Shown here one piece after another: positions 1 to 11,030 of a stretch of DNA of 64,000 nucleotides. Position 1 is the stretch's first letter. Each line of letters opens with the position of its first letter. The position numbers were made by a program, and so were the translations under genes. The DNA is from Cyclaneusma minus (Eukaryota; Ascomycota; Leotiomycetes; Marthamycetales; Marthamycetaceae): the NCBI GenBank assembly GCA_037179335.1, contig JAKZHN010000039.1:278899-342898 (forward strand), written 5' to 3'. The notes under the pieces are model-generated. The model was not told the DNA's origin and ran no database searches. It saw nothing but the letters and a program-made list of their open reading frames with translations.

Positions 1-890
1 GCCAATTTTGGGATGACGCGACTGGCTCCCACCTGTGCATGTTCCACATTGCACCATCGCCGACTCCCTGGTGTGTATAAACAGAGCATTGCCCTCCAAT
101 GGCGTGGCGAAACGGCTGGTCGTGCTCGAGCTGCGGGGAGCTTTATGGTGAACTTGCCGTAGCATCAATGATGTACATCAAGAATGTTACATCAGTATTG
201 CAAGCGGCATCCAGGAGAGCCTCGTCACTTCGAAGCTTCGCGAGCGACGTCGGTCTCGTGCCGTTCCAGCGCGGTGAGAGCGTCTCGAGCGCCCGGGGAT
301 GGAGGGGTTTTGCCTCTGCCTCGCTCAGGAGCCGGGCTTGCCTGTTCCAACCATGGTATGGATCCGACATAGCATCAAGGTGAGCTCGATCTTGATCTTC
401 TGTAGTGCAAAATGCACATCCCTCAAAGTCAATTCGACCATTGAGTTCAGTCGTTCCAATCTTGACAGGCTTGATCTTCTGTTGTCTGCAGTGCTGCACG
501 TGGCGGAAGTGTCGATCGGGCGGTGTCATGGTTGAAACTTGAAGGATGAAGAGATTTGTTGGCGAGAGTGGCGCTGCTCTTGGGACTTGGTGAAACCGCT
601 CAAAGCGGCGTCCCAAGCGTCTGGTTTTGTATGATACATCTTGCAACGCAAACATTCATCGACTCCGAGACATATATTCACCTCAGAAACTGCGAAGCTT
701 TCCAATTGTCAAGTGACAACCACGTTTATGAAACATGATTCCCAGTACCTTTTTCCTCGAGATTCCTTATTTCGTTCTGAGCAGCCGGCCCATTGAAATC
801 CCATCATATGCAGATGTCACCCCCTCAAGCTCAGCGTCACGGATCCCCCATGTCTCACCCATCACCTACAGCGCCGACAACAGTCCCTAC
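1..890. other. Left flank, no confident gene
   Basis: I see no recognisable gene between the window edge and the P450 stop codon. The only sizeable reading frame is on the minus strand at 143-655 (170 codons). It has no motif, signal peptide or family resemblance that I recognise, and its composition looks like chance translation. A small unknown gene cannot be excluded. Confidence 0.4.
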
Positions 891-2477
891 CTATCTAATG
901 AATGCCACTTTGACGCCATTCTTGCTCTCCGTCAACATCCTCGTCAATTCAACATGTCTGATTTCAGGGTCCCTATTCTCCAACCTCTCATACTCCTGAG
1001 CCAGTCTCAGAAGCACGTAAGTAACCTGAAGCAGCACCATCTGTTGCGCTGGACAAATCCTGGGTCCGCCATAAAACGGCACGAACTCCCAGTATACGCG
1101 CCGTCCTTCCCATCTAGAAGGCTTGAATTCGTCGACATCGTCACCCCAAATGTCCTTATCCCGATGGAGCGCATGCAGATGAATCGTAACTTCTTCCCCA
1201 GCCGCCGCAGCAATCGGTGACTTCCCATCCGCGCCTCCTCCTCTGGGAAAAATCGTATCTCTCAGTGCTGTTCGGTCTATCCAGGCCACTGATGGCAACA
1301 GTCTGACGCCTTCGAAGAACACATACTTGAAATACACCAACGACTTCAAAAACTCATATGTCAAAGGCTGCTTTCCAATCTCTATCGCCGTCTTGCGCAG
1401 CTCTTGCCATACTTCTGGGTGTCGAGCCAGGAGGAAACAGGTGTTTGAGAGACCGAGTGCTGTTGTATCTCTTGCTGCAAAGAACACGGCGAGGATTTGA
1501 TATCGCAGGGCGATGGGGTCCTGGATTTCTTTGGCCATTTCTTGAACCAGGATATACTTCGTTGGTGAGTCAGTAGTGGAATCGGAATCGCGCATGTCGG
1601 TGTTGCTTCTCGAGACCTCTCGCAGTGCCTTTTCAACTTGCTGGTCTACAAAGTTGTGGACTTTAGTATATGCTCTCTTCCAAGTCTTGTCAAAGAAGTA
1701 CTTGAATCTTAGCCGACCCGCTGAAAGACGCAGCCCCATCCCCAGCAGAGCCTCGTCGAAAGCTGCGAGGAACTCGCCTCCGTCGAAGGAAGAGCTGGGG
1801 TCGAGCGACTCCACTGATTTTCCAAAGATGAATTCCGTGGAGGTGTCGAGAAACTGCAATGTCTTCTGTTAACTAGATTTTTTTGTCAAGAAAGATGTGT
1901 GCCAACCAGTTTCTTCAAAAGATCCTGCAGATCAACAGTCTGCCCGCTTGAAGGAATCAAAGCCAGCATTCGACTAAGGTGTATCTCGAGGGACTCCAAA
2001 TTGGCGATCTCGGTTTTAGCAAATGTCGGGCGAATCAACCCACGAGTATGCTTCCAGGCAGACTCCATCCGTGGTAAATATCGAATGACCTAGAAACTCC
2101 GGAGTTCTATTTCTCCCCGGCTCTATCCCGAAGTCATTGAACTTGAGGGCAGCGATGGTTTGTATGTTCTCCACGTCCATGGTGTGGTATGTCGTTTTGC
2201 CGATTATGCTTGATGTCTTGTACGTCTTCCCGTATGTCGCAAAGTACCCTTGAAGAGTCTTGTACAGGTGTCCGCGGATGCGAGAATCCAGCACGTTTTG
2301 ACTGTAGTCTGAGCCGAAGAAAATGTCTGCGGCGGGGTATCGAGGAGGTTCTTTGCAGCCATTGAGTTTGGCATTCTTGGTCTTGTTGTAATGCTTGAGA
2401 AGAGTTTGAGAAATGAAAGCCGTCACGAGGATGGCGACACCCCAGATGAGTGAAGATGTTACGTGTAGGGAGGCCAT
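891..2477 (-). pseudogene. Cytochrome P450, CYP52-like, with a one-base frameshift
   Basis: This encodes a microsomal P450 of the CYP52-like group, which oxidises alkanes or fatty acids at the terminal carbon in the endoplasmic reticulum. The ATG at 2477 is followed by an N-terminal membrane segment. All landmark motifs are present: the I-helix AARDTT, the ExxR motif EGVR and the haem loop FYGGPRIC with its Cys ligand. An intron at 1854-1906 (donor GTTGGC, acceptor TTGCAG) joins DLLKKL to FLDTSTEF. Near 2065-2072 the frame breaks. Family-typical FTTDG is followed by SAWKHTR only if one G is skipped, and reading straight on reaches a stop within about 20 codons. No splice sites could bridge this. 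With the break ignored, the protein would be about 510 residues, the normal family length. It is either a recent pseudogene or a sequencing error. The exact CYP family and substrate are inference. Confidence 0.8.
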
Positions 2478-3010
2478 ATTTTGGGTTGAAGAGAATGGTT
2501 TGAGAATTTCTTGGTGACAGCTTCTTCGCAGGACAACAGTAAGTAGAAATAACGAAATCTCAAGCAAGGACTTCCTTAAGATGTGTCTGGATGCTCTCCC
2601 CTCCTCTTCATCGATGTCGTCTGAGATGTGTATCTGAAGCTCTAAGCGCTAGCCTCGAATTGACAGTGCATAACTAACACGAACGCACAGTTACTTACCT
2701 TATCTTAGGTACTAACAACCAACATCCCTGAGCCATACCCTGGTCTGAAGCGTCGGATAATCAGCCTCAGGCTCTCAGCCATCGATAGCCAGGTGGCTAT
2801 GTTGGGAGTTTGCACCTGCGGAGTGTTCAACTTGTGGTTCTTTTCATGATGGGATGGCACCATATATACGAACTGTGAGAACATTGTATCATGGAACACA
2901 TGATACATTTAGAGCAACAAAAGCATCTCACGACGTCAAGAAGTAAAGCACAGTATACTACTGCCAAGAAACAAACCGTGCTTCGTGATTCATCGTCGCA
3001 TACAGCGCCA

Positions 3011-4424
3011 TCACTCCTCCTTTCCCTCACCACCACACTGCCCCTCCCTCACTTCCCCATCAGTCACCACTCTAAGCCTCATCCCCCCCTCTTCCACCTT
3101 CCCCTCAACCCACTCCCACACCAACCTCCCTTCCATCCCCGCCCTCACCACCTCCGGACTCTCTACCCATCTCTCACCCGTAACACAATCCCACCCCCAC
3201 CCCTCCCTCAACCAACACCACCGTAAGAAAGCCCTCAACTCCTTATCCTTCGGCACTACCCTCATCCACTCCGGCTGAAACACCTTGCCATCCCCCTCCT
3301 TCGCACCCTCGCCATTCCAGCCCTCCGCACGTCCCCTACAAACATCACGACAGAAGATGCGCCATGAGTCGAGCAAGTAAGGTCCTTGCGTGATATGGCC
3401 AATCTCATACGCTCCCTCCTTTCCCGTCCCTATATCGTCACCCTCATCTTCAAACCACCTAGCATCAGTTTGAGTTTTCCCACTCCCATTCTCATTCTCA
3501 TCACCATCTCCACAAACAGGCACCAGATCCCTCCCACACCCCTTCTCCGGATAATTCACGACCCGAAATCTCCTCCCCTTTCGCGGCGGCTCGGTCAACC
3601 ACATCCTCGCAAACCTAACATAAGTCTCGGTGCGCTTTTCCTGCAATCCCAAGCCTCCAATCATCGTTTTCATCTCTTCCTTATCAGCACTAGCCAGTTT
3701 CTCGGCTGTGGGCCAGCGGTTGACAAGTTGCCAGAATACTGGGATGGCTTGTTTGCCGTGCGTGCGTGTGAGGAATGTGCAGGCTATGAGGAGATGCAGG
3801 GGGTTTTGATAGAGCCTTTCTTGGATGAGCCCAAATGAGGGGGCGGTGAGGGGTGGGAAGGGGATGCTTGAGATGGTGCCGGGGGGTGCCTTGGTGGGAG
3901 AGGGAGGCTTGGGGGCCTTGGGTGCCTTGGGAGCGAGGAAGTAGGGGGATTTGGAGGGGGTGTGGAGACGCTTTGGGGGTGGGAGGATGGAGGGGGACCG
4001 TTTTTGGGGAGATGAGGTTGGTGTGGAAATGGGAGTTGCTAAGGTTCGGAGGGCGAGGACGGTGGGTATAGTGGGTTGCGGGACGGATATGAAGCTTGTC
4101 GAGGGCGGCTCTTGGGAAGGAGGTTCGTGGGCGAGAGGAGACGGTACCGAGAGGGAACCGCCGATGGCTTGAGAAGCTGTGAAATCGTCGTCCACAAGGG
4201 GTGGCGCCTCTTCAGAATACAGTCCATCGACGAGAGCGTCAGGCTCGGAAGACACCGGTTCGATCGCATGCGATATCTCTTGTTTTGTAATTGTCTCGCA
4301 CGGTGACTGCGTGCCCTCGGGCACAGCTTCCGAAGCTTCGTTATAATTTTCCAGGTTCGGATCACCATCCGCAGAGTCCTGGTCCTCTACGGATGGAGCT
4401 CTTTTTCCGAATCGCGGGAATCAC
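3011..4424 (-). CDS. MBD4-like HhH-GPD DNA glycosylase domain
   Basis: This is the glycosylase part of a base-excision repair enzyme. MBD4 relatives remove thymine or uracil opposite guanine, the product of cytosine or 5-methylcytosine deamination. Resemblance to the MBD4 catalytic domain starts at FGLIQERLYQNPLHLL and continues through FLTRTHGKQAIPVFWQL, GLGLQEKR and the catalytic-loop region YLLDSWRIFCRD. The Asp of LLDSWRIFC sits where MBD4 has its catalytic Asp. A charged, Gly-rich insertion of about 50 residues separates the helix-hairpin-helix part from the catalytic Asp. A Pro/Ser-rich linker precedes the domain. There is no in-frame ATG before the domain; the frame opens near 4424 after a stop. 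It therefore probably continues the reading frame that ends at 4387, through a missing base in the A-run at 4402-4406 or an unseen splice. The catalytic assignment is by motif only. Confidence 0.8.
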
Positions 4425-6755
4425 GCTGTGCTTGTCCTGACGATAAGCTTCTCTTTCTCTTGGAGTATTTCTCTTTGAAAAAGTTCTTTTTCTTCAAGTA
4501 TCTGTTCTCGTTGATGCTTCCATTTTGCGTTTTCTCGGGCTGTTCTTTGGGTTGAGCTTTCTCGCCACGAGCAGATGTCGCAGTCACATCACGAGAATCA
4601 TGCTGTAGCTGTCCTGACGACGAGGTTCCCTTCCTCTTACGGTGGCCCTTCTTCTTCTTGTGACCTCCGTTCTGCACTATCTCGGGCTGTTCTTGGGTTT
4701 GCGCTTCATCGTTAGGAGCAGATGTCGTAGAGTCAAGACCACCAGAGCTATCCCCGAAGCTTTCGGGAGCCGTGTGGTACACTGTGGCGTTCGAAGGAGT
4801 TGGTTCTAGGTTTGTGGAATCGCTGTGGTTTTGCTTCTGGCGTTTCACATCCCTGTGTCTCTCGGTCCTGGATCTTTTCCTGTTGGCAGCGACTGTCTCC
4901 CGGGCTGGTCCTTTGCCATCCGACCCATCTTGCCGTTCATTCTGAGCCGTATGCGGGATGTGTTCACCAGAAGCGGGCTTGGGGATTTGCGCATTGTTGG
5001 GCGTGCCGGTGCTGGCCTTTCCATTTGTGATCTTCGAAGCACCGTTCTTGAAATATCCGCTGGAGACATTGGTCTTGCTTTCCTTCCTGCTCTGGTTCTT
5101 CGAAGATGACTTGTAAGCAACTTGCTGCGATCCGCTGGGCACGAATGAGTCTTCCCAGGTTTCTAATGCCTGTTCATCATCATCCAGCTCACTTTCAATC
5201 GCGCTCTCAGCATCTCCCAAATTCCATGGATCGGGGATGCCTCTAGCAGCCTTGAAAGCAGCCCTAGCTTTCCACACCTCAACCTCGGCCTGCTTCCTTC
5301 CCATACCCAGCGCCCTGGCATAATCATAGACAGCTCCCATCCACTGCCGTCTCTGCATAGCCGAGTATCTGTAATCCTCTCCAGCCATGCCGAAAGCGAC
5401 AAAGAACTCATGTGCTTTCGCAAACACCTCCACCTTCTCACTCAGCTCGGCACTCTTTACACCAGCCAAGTCCTTGTCGCGCTCCTCTCTCATTCTCGAC
5501 AGCATCTCACTATCTTCTGGCTTGGCGTGGAACAGCCAAGTATGCTTCAAGAAGTCCCTTTCAGCCTCTTCCTCCTCTTTACTTCCAGTCGTGATCTCAA
5601 AGCCCTCAAACAGCTCTTCCACTTCCTTCTCGTCCACGCAATTCCGTTCCAGTGCCTTGACCTCTTTCTTGTTCATCCGCGCCACCTCGAGCAAGAATGC
5701 ACGGTCTTCGTCAGTCGCAATGTCGAAAGATTCCAGCAAAGCTGAATGCTCGTCATCGATACTTTGTAGGTCATCACAGTCTTCACTTTCTTGCTCGTCA
5801 CCAACGTCTTCCTGCACAGGACCAGGACTCGACGAAGGCAAGTAGCCGCTGCGCGACGCAAGTGGCGAGGACATGATGCTCGAGAGTTCCGACGACAGCG
5901 GAGAAGATCTCGATGCTCGATTGCCTGGATTAGAAGATGGCGGCGGGACAAAAGCGGGATGCTGTTTGTGTGTCAAGACGAGAGCGCGTTAGCCGTTAGT
6001 AAACTTTGCCGCGGGTGATGCACTTGTAGCAAAAGGCTTCGTCGAGAGAAGGCTGAGACGAATTGACGCGCTTGCACGGATGGAAAAGGCAAACGTACCA
6101 CGTCCTCGTCGCTATCCTGCACAAACGCCCAGCTGCGAGTCTCGCCAAATATCTCTGCCATTCCCAGTTGCCTTGTCGACCCCGCTCCTATCCCCATTTC
6201 TGCTGCTTGTTCAACTTGTTCTTGTCGCTGGCTCGATACAAGCACTGCGTCCAGTTCCACTGCGTCCCCAATGTTTTCCTCGCCATTCTCCTCGTTGTCG
6301 TCTATCGCCATCTCATCCCCAATATTTTCCAGATTGCCACTCTTGGAGTTGTCTTTCTCCATTATCGCCATCCCATCCCCATTGTATTCCTTGTCATTCT
6401 CCGAGTTGTCGTCTTTCTCCGCTATCGCCATCACATCCCCAATATTTTCCAGATTGTCACTCTTCGAAATATCGTCTTTCTCCACTATCGCCATCTCATC
6501 CAGTACTAGATCACATTCACCTCCCCCTTCATCCATCTCATCCCGCATCCCGCCCCCCTCACTCTGTGCTCGTCCTCTGAAAATATCTTTCGCACCACCG
6601 CTACTGCCAGATCCAGATGCAGCGGTGCCGTAAAACTTCATTTCATCCAAAGCAGTCACAGAAACAGCACGTCCGCCACCTTCGCCTTTCAAATTCCCCT
6701 CGCTGCCGAGTTCAAGTCTGTCAGAGCCTGGGATGAGAGCTCGCCTATGGGTCAT
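4387..6755 (-). CDS. Novel N-terminal region, probably same gene as the MBD4-like glycosylase
   Basis: There are two exons. Exon 1 (6755-6099) begins at the first ATG and carries four copies of a roughly 22-residue acidic repeat built on MAIxEKDDxSKSDNLENIGD. An intron at 5962-6098 has donor GTACGT, a perfect TACTAAC branch site and acceptor CAAACAG. Exon 2 (5961-4387) holds a compact, conserved-looking helical region, roughly from WLFHAKPEDSEML to AARGIPDPW. It then becomes a Lys/Glu/Ser-rich tail with two long imperfect repeats (EQPE..QNG..KKK..SSGQ..DSRD). As read it ends at TAG 4387 after about 743 residues. The frame one base away continues straight into the glycosylase domain, so I infer a single protein of about 1,200 residues. 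I do not recognise the helical region. Confidence 0.65.
6280..6510 (-). repeat. Coding minisatellite, about 66-bp unit
   Basis: Four imperfect copies of a roughly 66-bp unit encode the acidic MAIxEKDD..NLENIGD repeat in exon 1 of the glycosylase-linked gene. Copy number is likely to vary between strains (inference). Confidence 0.7.
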
Positions 6756-7454
6756 GCTGTATCTCAAGTATCTAATCGTTCCACGTCATTCAACAAAAGA
6801 CTCGATGCTTTCTACATGTAAGTAGTGGGCGTGTCAATGTAAGAGGTATGGCCGGAAGCACGGCTTGATGTATTTTCGAAAACGCGCACGCGTGGACAAG
6901 ACAAGAAGATGTCGATTGATCAAGGTTTGAGAAGACGCGACTGGAGCTTGGCTGACCAACCGGGTACCTGTAGCTGTCAAGACGAGAGCCTAAACTCGCC
7001 ATACTCGTGTCATGGGCGAACCGGCTGCGCTTTTGGGGATAAATTGATAATGGCTACATGTCGGGCATCTTTTTACCCTCACCATCGGTCCTATTTTAAC
7101 CCATCAAGCATGCCCGTAATTGACCTGCTATTAAACCTTGGCCTCGAGTCACATACCAAGACGTTTCAAAAAAGCAAGATCACATCTAAAAAATCACATT
7201 TCTAATTTCCTCTTCCCAAACCAAGCATTGAAGCCTCGTAGCGGAACCCTGTCTTCTGCTTTATACACACGCAATGCACCCGCCGCCCCTTTCTTCGACG
7301 CAAAGCAGCCTGATCTGGATTTTCGAAAACTAGTACAATTGTATTTTGGAACAAAGGGGACTCAGTATGTAGACCAGCCGATCTCTTCAGCGACCGCTTC
7401 TCAACCTTATTTCCCCCTCGGTCCCTCTACCCCGTTCTGCAATCTAATCGTTCT
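6756..7454. other. Intergenic, upstream of glycosylase gene and downstream of CYT1
   Basis: No supported gene. The stretch should hold the promoter of the minus-strand gene that starts at 6755 and the 3' end of cytochrome c1. Short reading frames here show no motifs. Confidence 0.5.
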
Positions 7455-8731
7455 CTATTTCTTGCCAGCCTCCTTGGCAAAAGCGTCCTGGAAGGTTCTC
7501 GAGTGGCCAGAGACAGGGGGCGTGTAGGCGATCTTCCGGCTCTTGATTGGTGCCCACTTGTATCTCTTGACCCAGATGCTGATAGCCGTCAGTATGCTGC
7601 CGATAACAAGAACCTTCATGCCCATCTTCTTGCGCTGGTCCATCTCAGGCTCCGCCGACCAGTTCAGGAACTCGACGACGTCCTTGGCCATCTGCGACGT
7701 TGTTGCTGGGGTGCCGTCTTCATACTCGACGAGGCCGTCGTAGAGGACTCGTGCCATGGCAATACCGGTACCGGGGAAGTAGGGGTTGAAGTTCAGACCG
7801 GGTGCGACGGTGGCGCCGGCTGGGGGCTCCTCGGGGTAGCCGGTGAGGAGGGAGAAAATGTAGTTGCAGCCACCGTGGCGAGCCTTCACCATCAGGGAAA
7901 GATCTGGGGGGAGAGCTCCCTGGTTGGCGGCTCGGGCGGCTTCGTCGTTCTTGTAGGGGGCGGGAAGGTAGTCGGAGAGCTTTCCGGGACGCTTCTCGAT
8001 TTCACCCTCGTCGTTGGGCTCACTGTCGTACTCGTTCGCCTCGGCCATGGCCTTTGCTTCGTCGACGGTGTGCGTTACACCGACGAGGGCTCGGTAGGGA
8101 ATTCGGTTCAGAGAGTGGCAGGCAGCGCAGACTTCTTGGTAGACTTGGAAACCACGGCGGAGGCTGGAGGAGAGTTAGACGGGGGTGGTGGCTAGCAGTT
8201 TGCAGGGGCTTACGCTTGGTGGTCGAAAGTCTTGGTCCATTTCTCGTGCTCCCAGGGATATTTGATGGGATGTAATCTAGCACAAGTCAGTCTTCCAACT
8301 TCCATGGCCCCTTTAGTTCCTCAACATCTTCGGCGGCAGCATCCCTCCGCGGCTTCTTGGATGTTCTGCAGCTCCAGCAGCACTCCCCGATGCACTCACC
8401 CTTCTTCCGCTGGCGTCATGGCAAAAGCCTGGGGTCCATAGAGATGATAGTACCACGCGACCGAGCCGGCAGCAATGGCGGTCGAGGTGATGCCAGCTAC
8501 GGTGAGCTTGAAAGGAGACTGGGCAGCCTCGGAAGCGGACGAGACGGTCGAAGCAGCGCGCTGGGGAGCAAAGAAAGTCAGTATGAAGTTCAAATAGGTC
8601 GCAAGCTGCGCCACTCCCCCCAGGTTCAGCCAATGCTCCTCGCGGGTGGTGCTCACCTTGCAGGAGGCCGTCGCGCCCTTCCTGGCAGCGCCGACGGCGC
8701 GGGTCGTGCGCAAACTTGACCGGGCAAACAT
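7455..8731 (-). CDS. CYT1: Cytochrome c1, haem subunit of mitochondrial complex III
   Basis: This passes electrons from the Rieske protein to cytochrome c in the bc1 complex of the inner mitochondrial membrane. It has four exons: 8731-8657, 8560-8400, 8276-8214 and 8163-7455, giving 335 residues. The start MFARSSLRTTRAVGAARKG is a basic matrix-targeting sequence. It is followed by a hydrophobic sorting segment (KLTVAGITSTAIAAGSVAWYY), which together form the bipartite presequence typical of c1. The haem site CAACH lies in exon 4. The Met of GIAMARVL is the expected second ligand, and KRPGKLSDYLPAPYKNDEAARAANQGALPPDLSL is diagnostic of the family apart from its length. A C-terminal membrane helix (MKVLVIGSILTAISIWV) is followed by the basic tail ending KSRKIAY and a short extension. 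Donors and acceptors are canonical and the phases agree. Confidence 0.95.
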
Positions 8732-9185
8732 GGTGAGACTGTGTTCCTGCAGATCCAGAAATGGCCTGCCGGTCGAGGGAGAGGCTCAATGGAGAGGTGG
8801 GGTGAGGTGGTAAGCTGTTGCTTGGGGCGTGGAATGGTCGAATTGAATGATTTCTTCGGCTGGACGGCCAAGCATGCTGATTGGCGGCTTAGCATCTCCA
8901 TTCTAGTGCATCTTATTGGCTCGGGCGCCTTCGGAGCGTATGCGAGTGCGAGCACAGCTGAGGTATGTCATAGACTGAACTGAAAGCACCCGGTCTAATG
9001 AAAGTAACTCGACATGTACATTTCCATTCAAAGCGTTCAATAATATTCAATTTAGAATACTCTGTAGCTTCAGTTACTATGAAAACCGGAAACAGCGTCG
9101 CTTTTTTGTATTCACGATTGGAACCACCCTTGAACCCTTTCCCCCTTAACTCCAATATCATACAGAGTGCACATAGAAACGGAGC
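8732..9185. other. Intergenic, CYT1 promoter side
   Basis: No gene seen. It contains the presumed CYT1 promoter and the 3' untranslated region of DAHP synthase. Confidence 0.5.
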
Positions 9186-10524
9186 CTAGGAGCTGCCGTT
9201 GGCCTCGCCGCTTGCCTTGCCATTAGCGCTCAAAAGCTCTCTCCGTTGTCGAACAGCATCCGCCAACTGTTGAAGGACCGACTCGGTGTCGGGCATGCCA
9301 ATGCAGGCATCTGTTATGCTGACACCGTACTTGAGGCCCTCCTTGCCTTCTTTGGGTACCTTTTGCGCGCCTATCGTGCGGTTAGCCACATGCTATGACA
9401 GGTAAAATCTATACCAAATTCGACATACCCTCGTTGATGTTGCTCTCAATCATGACTCCCATAATGGCTTTCTCGCCCTTGGCAATCTGACCAGCCACGT
9501 CCGCAGCAACCTTGGGCTGGTTCTTGTGGTTCTTCAGCGAGTTTCCGTGGCTGCAGTCGACCATAAGCCTCTCTCTAACACCCGACTTCTGCAGCGCCGC
9601 CTTCGCCTCCGCAATGCTCTTCGCGTCGTAGTTTGTGCCCTTAGTACCACCTCTCAGAATAACGAAGCAGTCTTCGTTGCCAACAGTGCCCACAATCGCA
9701 GCCACACCGGGTTTGGTAACGGAAAGGAAGTGATGGGGATGCTTGACAGCGCCAATCGCATCAATCGCCACACCCAAAGTCCCATCGGTTCCGTTCTTGA
9801 AGCCGACAGGGAAGCTCAGTCCGCTGGCCAGCTCTCTGTGCAGCTGACTCTCCGTTGTCCGCGCACCAATGGCACCCAGACTCAGCATATCAGCCAAGAA
9901 CTGTGGTGAAATGGTATCCAGCATTTCGCTGGCCAGCGGCATTCCCTTCTCCGTCAGATCGACAAACATCTGTCTCGAGATGCGCAATCCCTTGTTGATC
10001 TTGAAAGAATTGTCGATGTCGGGGTCATTGATAAGGCCCTTCCAGCCGACAGTCGTGCGTGGCTTCTCGAGGTAGGAGCGCATAATAATGAGCAAGTCGT
10101 CTTTGTGCTTCTCTTTAAGAGCGACAAGCTTGTCGCAGTACTCGAGCGCAGCAGCGGGGTCGTGGATGGAACAGGGGCCGATGACAACTAGGAGACGGTT
10201 GTTGGGATCGGTGCCGTTGACGACGGCGACTGCTTCGGCGCGGCCATCGAGGACGGTCTTTCGGGAGGCGGGCGTTTGAGGGATTTCGTGCTGGAGGAGG
10301 TCGGGTGGGGTGAGAGGATTGTAGCCACGGACTGTTTGCGCAGAAGTCAGCATCCGTTTCTTGGTGCAATTAATCAGGGGGTATTGGATGGCCTACTCCT
10401 CCAGTCCTCGGCTTGGTCAAGCTTGTGGCCGCCAGCTCTGTTGTCGACGAAGAATTCCTGGTAGTTGTCAGTGAGTCACTCAAGAGCAAGGCTGAAGATG
10501 CGAATGGGAGCTTACGCCCGACAT
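9186..10524 (-). CDS. DAHP synthase (3-deoxy-D-arabino-heptulosonate 7-phosphate synthase)
   Basis: This catalyses the first step of the shikimate pathway, joining phosphoenolpyruvate and erythrose 4-phosphate to make the aromatic amino-acid precursor. It has four exons: 10524-10516, 10457-10397, 10331-9429 and 9370-9186, giving 385 residues. The first coding exon is only nine bases (ATG TCG GGC). Type I landmarks are VVIGPCSIHDP, RSYLEKPRTTVGWKGLINDP, GARTTESQLHRELASGLSFP, FKNGTDG, VMIESNINEG and YGVSITDACIG. The N-terminus (EDWRIRGYNPLTPPDLLQHE) resembles yeast Aro3, while other stretches are closer to Aro4. I therefore leave the feedback type (Phe or Tyr sensitive) open. A perfect TGAGTCA lies in intron 1, suggesting cross-pathway (Gcn4/CpcA) control. 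Confidence 0.95.
10472..10478. promoter_or_regulatory. TGAGTCA, Gcn4/CpcA-type site in DAHP synthase intron 1
   Basis: The heptamer TGAGTCA exactly matches the bZIP consensus TGA(C/G)TCA used by Gcn4/CpcA for general amino-acid control. It lies 38 bases after the nine-base first coding exon, inside intron 1. Its position in an amino-acid biosynthesis gene makes function plausible, but one heptamer can occur by chance. Confidence 0.4.
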
Positions 10525-10769
10525 TTTGGTGCAATTGAAGATGACTTTGAAAGTTCTGGTTCTCAGCTTTCAGGATCGTTGTTGAAAATTCCTTTGTTCT
10601 GGAATCTGGATGCTTGGTGGTGGTGGCTGAAGCTTGACAATTTTTAGTCGGCCGAGGGAGTCAAGAACGCCGCTACCGCTCTCGTCGAACTCCATCATCA
10701 TACGATCGCCATGCACGTAGTATTCAACGTAATACATGTATTCAGCATCGGATTATGGTCGAGGCAGTT

Positions 10770-10834
10770 TGAGTAATTACAAATATCCTAAGTAATTTAC
10801 TAGTTGCGAACAATCCAAGTAATTACTAATTAGA
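10770..10834. repeat. Two or three degenerate copies of the 19-bp repeat family
   Basis: The stretch contains ATATCCTAAGTAATTTAC and CAATCCAAGTAATTAC, matching the unit seen as long arrays near 25.4 kb and 58.6 kb. It lies between DAHP synthase and the Zn2Cys6 regulator. Confidence 0.5.
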
Positions 10835-11030
10835 AATGTTACAACCTGCTCAATAACGGCACCAGACCTTCTATTGGCCATACTTCTCACCAACCGATGA
10901 TCGTCTCCCTCATATTAAACTCCCCCGCAACCCCCAGCCCCCGCCTCCCACACTTAGCCCTCGCCTCCCTCTTCAACAAATCCACTTCCAAAAACCTCAC
11001 CCCCACCCTCCTCTCCTCCGGAATCCACCT

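Noticed and set aside
143..655. Minus-strand frame of 170 codons at the left edge
   Set aside because: No motif, no recognised relatives and odd composition; kept only as a note in the flank entry.
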